This document shows, piece after piece, positions 45,239 through 55,086 of a stretch of 64,000 bases of DNA. The notes under the pieces are model-generated. The model worked only from the letters and a program-made list of their open reading frames with translations. It did not search any database and was not told the origin of the DNA. The position numbers were made by a program, and so were the translations under genes. Source of the stretch: Halobacteriovoraceae bacterium. GTDB lineage: Bacteria > Bdellovibrionota > Bacteriovoracia > Bacteriovoracales > Bacteriovoracaceae. Positions within the stretch are counted from its first letter, which is position 1. Each line of letters begins with the position of its first letter. Where the stretch lies: positions 30,473 to 94,472 of the forward strand of contig PAVS01000012.1 of NCBI GenBank assembly GCA_002713145.1, read 5' to 3'.

Positions 45239-46193
45239 TAAATTTATCCAAGTTTTTTAATAACCCTTTTTTCCCCAAGCGCTCGAGTGAAGTTTTTGCA
45301 AAAAAGCGTTTATACTCTCTATTACTCATTTGGTTCACTTGGTCGTAAATCACTTCTATGGGTCTGTTAAAAAACTCAATGAGAGAGTTCTCAGAAAATT
45401 GAGTTTCATCTGCTCGGGCCATGGGTTTAAGGTTCCAAGGACAAACCTCTTGGCATATATCACAACCAAAGACTTCATGAGTTGCTGTAGGGTAACCTTC
45501 AGGGGCTGGAGCATCCTTAAAGAGCTCTATGGTGTAAGTCGAAATACATTTTTTAGCATTCACAGTGCGATCATTATTTATGGCCTTAGTGGGACAAGCT
45601 TCTAAACAACGAGTGCATGAGCCACAATGATCAGTTTCTAATTCCCTCTGGTTGAGATTTAGCTTTCTATCGATGATAATGGATCCGATGAGAAAATAGC
45701 TGCCCAAACTCCTACTGATCAGCATCGAGTTTTTCCCAAACCATCCTAGTCCAGACCTATAGGCCAAGTCTCTCTCAAGCACTGGGTGGATATCAAGTGA
45801 GATACCAAACTCAAACTCACCGACCTCTTTTTTTAATTCAGCTTGAATCAAGTGGAGTTTTTCTTGAATCCAGTAATGATAATCTTGGTCTTCAAAACCT
45901 AGAGCATAGGAAGCCACCTTATTTTCTGGCGCAAGTTCTTCAAGTGATTTTTTTGAGCTGGTGTAATCAAACAAAAAAACAAAAGCACTTTTTGCAAAAG
46001 GGTAAATGAGCTCAAGGTTTTTCCTTTTGAGCATTCTTTCATCTGCCAGATACCCCAGGGGCTCATGTTCGTTATTTTCCACCCAGTTTTGAAGTTTATC
46101 AAATGAAGTTGCCTGCATTTGTTCTGTGTAGCCCCAGTCTACGATTTGCATTGTCTGTAGGTTTTCAGGGGTTAAAGAAAATAAATCTTTCAT
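45228..46193 (-). CDS. queG: Epoxyqueuosine reductase
   Basis: 321 residues. The N-terminal cobalamin-binding reductase part is followed by two 4Fe-4S motifs: HCGSCTRCLEACP and FGCDICQEVCPWN. It performs the last step of queuosine synthesis on tRNA. The ATG lies three bases after the pyk stop with no separate ribosome site, so translation is probably coupled to pyk. C-terminal HEAT-like tail is short. Confidence 0.92.
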   Translation of the reverse strand: MKDLFSLTPENLQTMQIVDWGYTEQMQATSFDKLQNWVENNEHEPLGYLADERMLKRKNLELIYPFAKSAFVFLFDYTSSKKSLEELAPENKVASYALGFEDQDYHYWIQEKLHLIQAELKKEVGEFEFGISLDIHPVLERDLAYRSGLGWFGKNSMLISRSLGSYFLIGSIIIDRKLNLNQRELETDHCGSCTRCLEACPTKAINNDRTVNAKKCISTYTIELFKDAPAPEGYPTATHEVFGCDICQEVCPWNLKPMARADETQFSENSLIEFFNRPIEVIYDQVNQMSNREYKRFFAKTSLERLGKKGLLKNLDKFITD

Positions 46194-46196
46194 TTA

Positions 46197-47891
46197 TTAG
46201 AGATCGGTATCGATGATTTCGATGGCCCCGGTTGGGCATTTATCCACACATTCAAAATCTTTTGAACAGTTTTGGGCGTTGGTCACATTGATCATAGTAT
46301 TATTATTGTCATCTTTGGACACTTCCCAAATATTATGAGGGCAGACGCTGACACAGTTTTGGCATGAGGCACAGATACTTGTGTCTAAGATAATACGGCC
46401 ATTATTGATTTTGACCTCTTGAAATTTATCAGAGCCTTTGGCCGAAACATCCTCTCTGGGAATATCTTTAATAATCTCAACTTTAAGAGAGTTAGAAGTT
46501 CCTTGTTTAAAGAATTTTCCGTCTCCTCTAGTAATGACAATTTTATCTCCGTTTGCCACCAGTTTTTTTTCTTTGAGGACATCAATCATTTGTGTTTCGA
46601 TATTGGTGAGCTGCCCCTCGTCTCCTTCAAAATAAAAAGGAGAAATTCCCCAATACAAACACATCTTCCTCATGACTTCGATAGAGTTTGTCACTCCTAG
46701 AATACGTTTTTGAGATCTAAAACGACTCATTTTCAAACATGAGTTACCTGATTGAGTGATAGAGAGCACCCACCTCGCATTGGTTTTTTCAGCAATTAAA
46801 GAAGCTGCTATTTGTAATGAAGCAGAAATGCTCTTTAAATCCATATGGCGAAGAAGTGGTCTTTCTTTGGGCTTTTTCTCAGCTTCCAAAACAATATTAT
46901 GCATGGTCTGCAAAGCTGCAAGAGGATAATCCCCAGAAGCTGTTTCCCCCGAAAGCATCACAGCATCAGTACCATCCCAAATAGCATTAGCCACATCATT
47001 GGCTTCTGCTCGCGTTGGTCTAGAATTATTGGTCATACTCTCTAGCATTTGCGTCGCTGTTATAACAGGCACTCCTCGTTCATTACAAAGAGTGATGATT
47101 TCTTTTTGAATTCCTGGTACAAGGTGGTTTCCAACTTCAACCCCCATATCCCCTCTTGCAATCATGATACAATCTGTAACTTCCACAATTTCATTGATAT
47201 TTGTGACGGCCTCAGGCTTTTCAATCTTGGAGATGATAGGAGTATTCTTTTTCAATTTATGAAGAAGATATTTCACGGCCAAAATATCTTCAGCTCTTCT
47301 TACAAAACTCAGAGCGATATAATCGACGTTATTTTTAAGTCCAAATAAAAGATCTTCCCTGTCCTTCTTAGTAAATGAGGGGGCGGAAATATTCACATCA
47401 GGAAGATTAATTCCTTTATTAGATTTTAGTGTTCCACCAATTGTGATTTCGATTTGAAGCACATCCCTATCTTTTCCATAAGCACGAGCTTCAATCAAAC
47501 CATCGTCGAATAATATAAGGGCGGAATCATGAGAATCTTTGACTAAGTTTTCATAGACCGTTGGAATGAAACAGTCTTTATATTCTGGATACTGCTCTTG
47601 GACAGAACTTGGACCTATAACCCATTTATCTCCTGCTTTTAATTCAAGGGGTTTTTCTAGCTTATCCACTCGAATCTTGGGACCTTGCAGATCACAGAGA
47701 ATGGCAACCTCGTATCCAGTATTTTTTGAAGCTTGTCTAATTTTTTTTATAACTTCGGCATGTGACTCATGAGTTCCATGACTCATATTAATTCGCGCCA
47801 CATTAAGTCCTGCGTTGATGAGTTTTTCTAACATTTCAATTGAGTTAGAACTAGGACCGATAGTGGCCACAATTTTAGCACGTCTACTCAT
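46197..47891 (-). CDS. pyk: Pyruvate kinase with fused C-terminal ferredoxin domain
   Basis: 564 residues. A full pyruvate kinase (about 1-480: KIVATIGPSS, ARINMSHG, IISKIEKPEAV, MIARGDMGVEV, ATQMLESM, DVANAIWDGTDAVMLSGET). The last 63 residues form a ferredoxin domain with CASCQNCVSVCP (CX2CX2CX3CP) and CSKDFECVDKCP (CX5CX3CP), seven Cys in all, enough for one complete 4Fe-4S cluster and a second, altered one. The fusion is uncommon. It makes pyruvate and ATP from PEP; the FeS part may sense redox state or bind a partner. AAGGGGA precedes the ATG. Confidence 0.92.
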   Translation of the reverse strand: MSRRAKIVATIGPSSNSIEMLEKLINAGLNVARINMSHGTHESHAEVIKKIRQASKNTGYEVAILCDLQGPKIRVDKLEKPLELKAGDKWVIGPSSVQEQYPEYKDCFIPTVYENLVKDSHDSALILFDDGLIEARAYGKDRDVLQIEITIGGTLKSNKGINLPDVNISAPSFTKKDREDLLFGLKNNVDYIALSFVRRAEDILAVKYLLHKLKKNTPIISKIEKPEAVTNINEIVEVTDCIMIARGDMGVEVGNHLVPGIQKEIITLCNERGVPVITATQMLESMTNNSRPTRAEANDVANAIWDGTDAVMLSGETASGDYPLAALQTMHNIVLEAEKKPKERPLLRHMDLKSISASLQIAASLIAEKTNARWVLSITQSGNSCLKMSRFRSQKRILGVTNSIEVMRKMCLYWGISPFYFEGDEGQLTNIETQMIDVLKEKKLVANGDKIVITRGDGKFFKQGTSNSLKVEIIKDIPREDVSAKGSDKFQEVKINNGRIILDTSICASCQNCVSVCPHNIWEVSKDDNNNTMINVTNAQNCSKDFECVDKCPTGAIEIIDTDL

Positions 47892-47922
47892 ATTCCCCTT
47901 ATAAGTAATTCACGCAGTTATA

Positions 47923-49866
47923 TTAAGCTGGACTGTTTAATTTATCAAATTCTTGTAATTCTTTGATTTTTTCCCGCTGAAGCTTAACTAACTCGTTTAT
48001 TCTCCCTTCATATTGAGAGATTAAGATTTCTTTTTCAGCTTCAGAAGAACTCTTCATACGCGCGAGCTCTCTTTCAAAAAACTTCCGGTCTTGATCTTTG
48101 ATATCTTGATGCTTTTTCAGCATTTCGGCTTTTTCAATTTCTAGTTTTTTAGTTGCTTCTTTTAAGCGCTTATTATTTCTTAGCGTCATCTCATTGAGTT
48201 TGTGTTGAAACTCCGCTTGAGTTTTATTCAGCTTAAGTCTTAAATCTTGCTCTTTTTGTTCACCATCACGTCTTTCTCTATTAACCTGGTCACGAGCTGT
48301 ATTTAAAGATATCTCTCTTTGTCTTTCAATCTCTCTTCTCGCCTGATCAGAGATATCACGGATCGCATCCTGAGCATTAGCCGCTAATAATTTATTTTGA
48401 CTCTCAAGTTCCAAAATTCTTTTTTCATAGCTGGCTGCTTGTTTATTCAATTTATCATGCATTACTTTTTTAAGAAATGAATTCGCCTGAGCGTTTTGCT
48501 CGTGAAGTCTTTTCTGAAGTTGTGCTTTCTCTTTGACCGTTTCTTCGCGATTTTTTTCAAAATCTTTTCTCGCTTTAAGCTGAGCGAGCTCAATATTTTT
48601 GCTAAACCCTTCTTTTAGATTTTGAATTTTCTTATTACTTTGTTCTTCTTTAGCTATTAACTGGGCATTCTTCGAATCTTTCGTATACTCGAGAGTTGTC
48701 TGATGTTTTGTTTCTCGATCTAAGTTAGCAATCTTATTCTGGTTATTCACTTGCCTGAGCTCTTCAGCTCTTTCTTGGTCAAGCTTAACTTGTTTATCAG
48801 CAAAATCGAGACTCATTTTCTTATAAGTATCTTGATAGCTCTCTGAGAGTTTTTTAATCTTGCCTTCATAAGCATTGGTGTTTTCACGGTTTTCTTTAAA
48901 GAGCATCTCTCTTTGTTTATTGAGCTTTTTATCCGCATCGACTTTTTGATCAATGGCCATCTTTTGATTATGATTTTGAAATTTGATTCTCTCAGCTCGT
49001 TGTTTTTGCTCAAGATCTTTTAAATTTTTATGATTTTCTTCAGATATCTCAGCTATTTCTTTACTGTAAGCGAGGGCACTTTCCCGTGTATCTGAAGCCT
49101 GTTTCTTATGAAGTGAATCAAGCTTTTCTTCTTCAAATTTTTGGAGTGTTTCTTTTTGACTCTGGACTAAATCTTTTGAGCGCTGACTAGCGAGTTCACG
49201 AGAATTATGAATCTCATCATTTTGTCTCTCTCTGATGGATCTAATTTCGTTTTGCCCTCTGGCTAAAATAGTACTTTTTTCGTCCAAATGAGACTTCACT
49301 AAATTATGTTGGTCTTCTTCGTGCTGTGAGATAAGCTCTTTTCGTGCTTTCTGAGCCTCGGCTTGTGAGGTATCACTTTGCTTTTGGGTGGTCGCCACAT
49401 ATTCTTTTAAGTCTTTATCAGCTTTCAAGCGGATATTAGATAAATTATTTTCGTAATTTTTCGTCAGTTGCTCTCTGGACTCAGTATCAGCTACTTCTCT
49501 ATTCTTTTTGTTTTTGTCAAAAGACTCTTTTAAATTTGAGAACTCCGAGCGCCAATGATCAACATTTCTCTTTTGGTTTTCATGGGCTTCGGCTTTAAGT
49601 TTTTCTGTCGCTTTATTATAGAGAGCACTTTTCTCTTCAAAGTCTTTCTTTTGGTCAGCTCTGTATTTCGCCAAAGTCTTTGAAGTTTGTTCTTCAATAT
49701 CATTTTTTCTTTTGCTAAATGTGTCTGTGGTGTCTTTGACTTTTTTCTCTGCAACTTTTTTAACATTTTCAAGATGTTCTTCGTGACTATTTTTCATGTC
49801 GCGAAGATTTCGCTGATGCACTTCCCTTTGCTTATTTAATTTACTTGCGTAATCTACACCGTTCAT
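47923..49866 (-). CDS. Long coiled-coil protein of unknown function
   Basis: 647 residues, almost all Lys, Glu, Gln, Arg and Ala with heptad-like spacing from about residue 10 to 640; no signal peptide or membrane helix. It should be a rod-like cytoplasmic protein, perhaps structural. Composition makes any homology call unreliable. AAGGA precedes the ATG. It sits upstream of pyk on the same strand. Confidence 0.75.
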   Translation of the reverse strand: MNGVDYASKLNKQREVHQRNLRDMKNSHEEHLENVKKVAEKKVKDTTDTFSKRKNDIEEQTSKTLAKYRADQKKDFEEKSALYNKATEKLKAEAHENQKRNVDHWRSEFSNLKESFDKNKKNREVADTESREQLTKNYENNLSNIRLKADKDLKEYVATTQKQSDTSQAEAQKARKELISQHEEDQHNLVKSHLDEKSTILARGQNEIRSIRERQNDEIHNSRELASQRSKDLVQSQKETLQKFEEEKLDSLHKKQASDTRESALAYSKEIAEISEENHKNLKDLEQKQRAERIKFQNHNQKMAIDQKVDADKKLNKQREMLFKENRENTNAYEGKIKKLSESYQDTYKKMSLDFADKQVKLDQERAEELRQVNNQNKIANLDRETKHQTTLEYTKDSKNAQLIAKEEQSNKKIQNLKEGFSKNIELAQLKARKDFEKNREETVKEKAQLQKRLHEQNAQANSFLKKVMHDKLNKQAASYEKRILELESQNKLLAANAQDAIRDISDQARREIERQREISLNTARDQVNRERRDGEQKEQDLRLKLNKTQAEFQHKLNEMTLRNNKRLKEATKKLEIEKAEMLKKHQDIKDQDRKFFERELARMKSSSEAEKEILISQYEGRINELVKLQREKIKELQEFDKLNSPA

Positions 49867-50003
49867 CTCATTCCTTGATCATGCTAGGTCTTAAATCCAG
49901 TAAGACCATAACAAATTGTACCATCTCCCAATTATATTGAGATCGGGGTAAAATTTTCTAGCAAACAAAGAGTACAAGACTCAAGTAAAGCCCAGCTTTT
50001 TTC

Positions 50004-51032
50004 TTACATACTTTCAATCATATCGACGTAATTTTGATAAGATAGAGAGTCAATCAGTAACTGACCATTGAGGTAAACTGTTGGAGTTCCTTTTATACCT
50101 AACTCCTCAGCTTGCTCAATATCTCGCTGCAGTTGTGCTGCAAACTTTTTATTTTTAAAACACTCTTCAAATTGTTTTTTATTGAGTTTAAGTTGCTGGG
50201 TGGCCAGTTCTATGATCTTATTGGTTCCCAGCGGAGCTTTATCAAAGAAAAAAGCATCATGCATCTGCCAAAAAGCTTCGGGCCTTTGATCATGTGCACA
50301 GAGGCTTGCTAGCGCAGCCGGTTTGGCACGTCTATGAAAGCTCAATGGAAAGTGTTTAAAAACCAATTTCACTTTATCCGGATATTTATCATAAACCCTT
50401 TTTAAGACCGAGGCTGCTTTGGAGCAATACGGGCATTGAAAGTCTGAAAAAGAAACAATCGTAATCGGAGCAGACTTCTTACCAAGAACCGGCGCCTTCC
50501 CAACTTCAACCTTATAAATAAGTGGTGAAGGTTTTTCAAAATAAACTTCTATCTTTTGATTTTTCGTTTGATCAGCTAACCACTGCTCTAAAAGTGTGGT
50601 TTTTTTCTGTGCCTTAAGATATTGAACCACTCGCTCTTTGACTCTAGGGTTATCTTTTTGATTTTTTGGCACTCCTTGTTTTTGCATGAAACTTTCAATT
50701 TCACTCTTTTTGATCTTAATGTCTGAGAGAATATATTTCTCTAAGTATTGATCATTAGATAATCCTTTTGATTTAGGATCATTTTGAATCAATTTTTCAG
50801 TGAGCAATGTCTTAAGACGATTCATTTTTAATTCAAAAATTTCAAGCCTTTTTTTATAGAGCTCTGTTTCAATTTCTCGATTAAGTTCTTCGTGAGAAAT
50901 TTTTACCTCACCAATTTGAGCCGCTATTTTTTTATTTTCTGAAGATTTAAAAATAAACTCTGGTTTGGAGTTTGCTTTAAGACAAGCAGCTAGAATAAAG
51001 ATTAATAAGAACAAGTAGAGAATTTTCTTCAT
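50004..51032 (-). CDS. DsbA-like thioredoxin-fold lipoprotein with SurA-like N-terminal region
   Basis: 342 residues. Lipobox ILAAC. The helical N-terminal half (about 35-165) resembles the SurA/PrsA chaperone region. The C-terminal thioredoxin domain has SFSDFQCPYCSKAASVL (CPYC active site) and the cis-Pro loop GIKGTPTVYL. It is a paralogue of the gene at 10056-11144, but with CPYC rather than CGHC and without the His-rich loop. AAAGGA before the ATG. It lies 10 bases downstream of the ABC pair on the same strand. Confidence 0.82.
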   Translation of the reverse strand: MKKILYLFLLIFILAACLKANSKPEFIFKSSENKKIAAQIGEVKISHEELNREIETELYKKRLEIFELKMNRLKTLLTEKLIQNDPKSKGLSNDQYLEKYILSDIKIKKSEIESFMQKQGVPKNQKDNPRVKERVVQYLKAQKKTTLLEQWLADQTKNQKIEVYFEKPSPLIYKVEVGKAPVLGKKSAPITIVSFSDFQCPYCSKAASVLKRVYDKYPDKVKLVFKHFPLSFHRRAKPAALASLCAHDQRPEAFWQMHDAFFFDKAPLGTNKIIELATQQLKLNKKQFEECFKNKKFAAQLQRDIEQAEELGIKGTPTVYLNGQLLIDSLSYQNYVDMIESM

Positions 51033-51042
51033 ACGTTTTCCT

Positions 51043-52809
51043 TTACGAACGAATGCTGTTCAATTGTTTAATAAAGTTTTGATAATGGGTTGAGTTTTCC
51101 ATAAGCTCTTTATGCTCACCCATTCCCACAATGACTCCGTTATCCATAACAATAATATTTTGTGCATTTTTGATGGTTTCAATTCTATGGGCAACAATAA
51201 TAGTGAGAGACCTCTCCTGAATAAGCAACACTAATTTTTTTAGGGCTTCTTCTAAGTCAGAATCCAAGGCCGACGAGATCTCATCAAAGAGAACAATAGG
51301 CTTGGCCAGATAGCATGCCCTTAAAGCACAAATAAGTTGTTTTTGTCCTTGGGAGAGATCTTTGGGATGACAAATATCTTTTGGTTCAATCCCCCAATTC
51401 GCAATATAAGGAATTTCTTTATTGATCATTTCCCAAAAGGCTAAAAAGTCTTCACCAATATCATAGCTCAGTGTGATATTAAACTCTAATGAAGAAGTGA
51501 ATACATGCGAGTCTTGAGAAACGATGCCCACTTGTGATTTATAATGAAGCAAACTTTTATGGTCTTTATAATGAAAACGTATCACATCACCGGATTCAGC
51601 ATGAAATTCAATTTCAGCTTGTTCGGCCATGATATTGGTCGAGAGTATTTTTAAAAGAGTTGATTTTCCACATCCGGATTGCCCGACGATCCCTATTAAT
51701 GAGCCTGGCTCTCCTGAAAAGGAAATATCTTTCAAAGCAAAGTCATTATCTTTTCCTCTTTTTGGGTAAGAGAAATAAGGTATTCGCACCACCAATTGCT
51801 TCAAACCTATACTTTCGTTTTTCTGCCCAAAGTTCACCTTAGGCAGGGTTTCCAAATCTTCATTAAATTCTTGGATGCGCACAATACCTGTTCTTGCTCT
51901 TTGAATACTCGAAATCTTTCCCGCTATCTCTTTAATAGGACCAATGGAGCGCTGGATGAGATCAATAATGGCTGCCAACACCGCAATTTCAGTTATTTTA
52001 CTGTAGGGAAATATGATAACGAGCAGAGCTAAAAGAATAGGAAATAATGATTCTGCAGTTGAGTAATAACTTGCATCCCATATATTTGCCTTAAGCTGTT
52101 TTCTTAGAAAATCTTCAAAGGAATCAAATCCTTTTTTACTGGCATAATTTTTATGAGGATGAAAATAAGTGAACCTAAAACCTCCAGCGATATTAGCAAT
52201 CACTCGGGACATAATTCCGGTGGAAACCCTCACTTGCATATAAATTTTTGCCATCTGCTGGCTACCCACCACGAGTAAAACACAAACTAAGACCTCAGTA
52301 ATAATCAACGCTATACCTGAGACTGTATTAAGTTGAATAAAACCAACTAAACAGGAAATGATAAAAGCCATATCGATGACAATTTTAAAGCTTCCGGTGC
52401 TGACCATTTCAATGACCGCTTCTGTATCAGTCAAAACTCTAGAGAGAACTTCTCCCATAGGGTATTTTTGATCACCAAATTGTCCTTTTCCCGCTGATTC
52501 TAAGCTTTGAATCCACCCTTTATAACTTTTATTGCGAACATGTGAGAGCTGTTTCTGAACATAGCGATTAACAGCTAATTGATAGATCGCAGAAGAAATA
52601 TATTCCCCTATAAAAAGAAGGACAAGGCTCCAAATAGCTGCATCAATCCCACTTCCCTCTTTAAAGCTATTATATAAATCAGCCACTAAATGGGGTGTGA
52701 TAAATCCAAGATAAGCGGACACCAGTACAGTGATCACCACCACCGTGATCAAAAACTTTTGATTAGGAATGATGACATAATTATGCCATTTGTTTGTTGA
52801 AGAACTCAT
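51043..52809 (-). CDS. ABC exporter half, catalytic-site subunit
   Basis: 588 residues: six membrane helices and an ATPase domain. Walker A GQSGCGKST, Walker B IVLFDEISSAL with the catalytic Glu, H-loop VAHRIE. The signature is LSQGQ rather than LSGGQ. It overlaps the neighbour by 29 bases. The two should form a heterodimer in which this subunit supplies the working Walker site. Confidence 0.85.
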   Translation of the reverse strand: MSSSTNKWHNYVIIPNQKFLITVVVITVLVSAYLGFITPHLVADLYNSFKEGSGIDAAIWSLVLLFIGEYISSAIYQLAVNRYVQKQLSHVRNKSYKGWIQSLESAGKGQFGDQKYPMGEVLSRVLTDTEAVIEMVSTGSFKIVIDMAFIISCLVGFIQLNTVSGIALIITEVLVCVLLVVGSQQMAKIYMQVRVSTGIMSRVIANIAGGFRFTYFHPHKNYASKKGFDSFEDFLRKQLKANIWDASYYSTAESLFPILLALLVIIFPYSKITEIAVLAAIIDLIQRSIGPIKEIAGKISSIQRARTGIVRIQEFNEDLETLPKVNFGQKNESIGLKQLVVRIPYFSYPKRGKDNDFALKDISFSGEPGSLIGIVGQSGCGKSTLLKILSTNIMAEQAEIEFHAESGDVIRFHYKDHKSLLHYKSQVGIVSQDSHVFTSSLEFNITLSYDIGEDFLAFWEMINKEIPYIANWGIEPKDICHPKDLSQGQKQLICALRACYLAKPIVLFDEISSALDSDLEEALKKLVLLIQERSLTIIVAHRIETIKNAQNIIVMDNGVIVGMGEHKELMENSTHYQNFIKQLNSIRS

Positions 52810-54418
52810 CCACTCTACTTTTTTGATTTAAAATAATTTCTATTTTTCCCTTCTCTATGATTCCTTGGGATTTCGATATATAAGTTATATGATCACAGGC
52901 CCTGACCGTACTCAGGCGATGGGACGTGAGAACAAAGGTTCTATTTTTAAGACTCGCTTCCTTTTGGAGATCATCTAAAATTTTTGCTTCTAGTATTAAA
53001 TCCACTGAAGAAAAAGGGTCATCCCATAGAACAAAGTCAACATCAGCCACGAGAGAGCGAATCAAAGCAATGCGCTTGGCCTGTCCGCCGGAAACTCTCT
53101 TTCCATTCTCCCCTAACTCTAAACTCAGCAAATCATCCATATTTTTGGCCAGTATATCTAAGCCAAATTTATGCAAATATTCTTTTGCCAGCTTGAGCTT
53201 TTCAAGGGTCACCTCTTGACCTAGAAAAATATTATCTAAAATGGTGTCATTATAGATATAAGGTTCTTGGTGGATGAGGGAATATCTCTTGCCCTTCACT
53301 TGTAAGTATTGGGCATAGTTTTCAATCAGCCATGATTTACCACTTCCCGTTTCACCCACAATCACCGACCATTGATTTTTAGGAAACTCCACTTCAATTT
53401 CATGGTCCCAAAGAGGCATTCGAACAGATTCAAGCCCAGATTGATTGACCAACCAATCAGCAGTGAGTGGCGCGGAGAGATCTCTCACTAATGATTTTAT
53501 TCTCACCCATGCTGCATACCCTTGAGTGGTGACAATTCCAATCCAGGAAACAAACATAAGGGGCTCAAGAATGAGAAAAAGAAAGCTTGAAAAATAAATC
53601 AAATCACTCGCCGGAAGGTTATCATTTTTAACGATGAGTGCCGCCCAAATTAACGAGGCTCCGAAACCAAGTTTCACCAAAGGAAAAGAAATCACTCTCC
53701 CAATAGAAGAGATGAAAAAAGTTTTGAGCTCTTTACCACTGACTTCATCAAAATATTTATAGAAATCTTTTTCCGCATGGTAATTCTGAATAGTCTTTTT
53801 AGCTTCATAGCTCTCGAGTAAAAAATTTTGAACATCTGCGTATTGATCCATTTGTCTTTTTACAAAGGGAAAAAATCCCCCCACGATGAGGGCAAAACAA
53901 AACACAGTTCCAATCAGGGGTGTGAAAGCCACTAGAAAGTCGGGATTAAAATCTCTTATCTTTGGAACAAAAATATAGGTGGCTATAATAATGTTTCCGA
54001 ACTGCAACAGTGCAAATCCTACAAAACCTCGGATTCGGTTAAGATCATTATAAAGAGTTTGGAAGAGCATCCCTTCATTATAGTTTTTGTAATTCCGAGG
54101 AGGAGCAACTTCTAAACGGTTCACAAGCTCCATTCTTAGATTTCTTTGCTGAATACGAGCGGGATAGAAAAAAAGGAGTCTGGATAAAGTTCTAAAAAAG
54201 AGAATATAGATGGCCAGAAGAAAGAAAGTTTTGATTTCAATTTCATCGAGTTTACCAGCGATGGCCAGATCACCCAGCTCTTTTGCAAGCATTGGTATTT
54301 CTGAAGAGAAATGGTGAAGCATAACTAAACAGAACAGAGCCCCAAGATAATAATACCAATACTCAATAGAGTGCAGCACCAGCCAAGGGATAAACTTTCT
54401 ATTTAATCTATATTTCAT
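52781..54418 (-). CDS. ABC exporter half, degenerate-site subunit
   Basis: 545 residues with six membrane helices and one ATPase domain. Walker A GETGSGKS and signature VSGGQAKRIAL are normal, but Walker B FVLWDDPFSSVD has Asp where the catalytic Glu belongs. Together with the LSQGQ of the partner, this gives one weak and one working ATP site, as in known heterodimeric exporters. No ribosome site is seen before the ATG. Transported substrate unknown; the downstream neighbour is a DsbA-like lipoprotein. Confidence 0.82.
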   Translation of the reverse strand: MKYRLNRKFIPWLVLHSIEYWYYYLGALFCLVMLHHFSSEIPMLAKELGDLAIAGKLDEIEIKTFFLLAIYILFFRTLSRLLFFYPARIQQRNLRMELVNRLEVAPPRNYKNYNEGMLFQTLYNDLNRIRGFVGFALLQFGNIIIATYIFVPKIRDFNPDFLVAFTPLIGTVFCFALIVGGFFPFVKRQMDQYADVQNFLLESYEAKKTIQNYHAEKDFYKYFDEVSGKELKTFFISSIGRVISFPLVKLGFGASLIWAALIVKNDNLPASDLIYFSSFLFLILEPLMFVSWIGIVTTQGYAAWVRIKSLVRDLSAPLTADWLVNQSGLESVRMPLWDHEIEVEFPKNQWSVIVGETGSGKSWLIENYAQYLQVKGKRYSLIHQEPYIYNDTILDNIFLGQEVTLEKLKLAKEYLHKFGLDILAKNMDDLLSLELGENGKRVSGGQAKRIALIRSLVADVDFVLWDDPFSSVDLILEAKILDDLQKEASLKNRTFVLTSHRLSTVRACDHITYISKSQGIIEKGKIEIILNQKSRVDEFFNKQMA

Positions 54419-54558
54419 TTATGCAAATTAGCAAATTTCAATGACTTAGACAAAGTTTTTATAGTTTTCTTCATATTTAATATTTATTTGTTTCTAAATT
54501 CAAAAACTTTCAAACCACTCAAGAAGTTTTTTCTCTGTCACTGCGCAAAAATTAATGT

Positions 54559-54942
54559 ATGAAAGCGAAAAGAGAAAAAGAACTCAAAAAACACATTTTA
54601 TTAAACGAAATCAACTACCTTAAAGCACTGCTTTCAGGTGATTGCGAAACAGTGCTGGAACTCAGTCATTTTCCTTGCACCCTGGCCAATGCCTATGGTG
54701 TGCAAATCGTTGACCGACATCAACTACGCAAACACTGTGAAGACTATAAGCATAGCTTGGAAGGTGAGCTTAAATTTATGTCTGCTAAAGTTGAATTATT
54801 AAATCATGGCACGGCCATTGTCAGTTACCAAACAACATATGGCGGAGTGACTATGGTTGATGTATCAACCTGGGTAGAGAGTGAAGACGGATGGCGCTGT
54901 GCATTTCACTCAGAACATCCTGTGGTTAAATACAAACTCTAA
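54559..54942 (+). CDS. NTF2-like (SnoaL-type) small protein
   Basis: 127 residues with the helix-plus-curved-sheet pattern of NTF2-like domains (KALLSGDCETVLELSHFP..., FMSAKVELLNHGTAIVSYQ, VDVSTWVESEDGWRCAFH). Function unknown; relatives are enzymes or ligand-binding proteins. No ribosome site precedes the ATG, so the start is tentative. Confidence 0.55.
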   Translation: MKAKREKELKKHILLNEINYLKALLSGDCETVLELSHFPCTLANAYGVQIVDRHQLRKHCEDYKHSLEGELKFMSAKVELLNHGTAIVSYQTTYGGVTMVDVSTWVESEDGWRCAFHSEHPVVKYKL

Positions 54943-54961
54943 TGAAAGGTGAGCTTAACCG

Positions 54962-54991
54962 TTGACGAAATTATGATAATTTAGCTAGTAT
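54962..54991 (+). promoter_or_regulatory. tRNA-Val promoter
   Basis: TTGACG (54962-54967) and TAGTAT (54986-54991) with an 18-base spacer; the tRNA begins about 13 bases after the expected start. The -35 string TTGACGAAAT matches the tRNA-Phe promoter. Confidence 0.6.
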
Positions 54992-55011
54992 CTTTGCTAC
55001 CAAATTAATAT

Positions 55012-55086
55012 GGTCGCATAGCTCAGCGGGAGAGCACCTCGTTGACATCGAGGGGGTCACAAGTTCAATCCTTGTTGCGACCACCA
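55012..55086 (+). tRNA. tRNA-Val: tRNA-Val (GAC)
   Basis: Acceptor GGTCGCA / TGCGACC, D-arm GCTC...GAGC, anticodon arm CCTCG-TTGACAT-CGAGG (GAC), T-arm around AAGTTCAATCCTT, discriminator A and encoded CCA. The minus-strand serine recombinase frame ends inside it at 55065. Confidence 0.95.
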
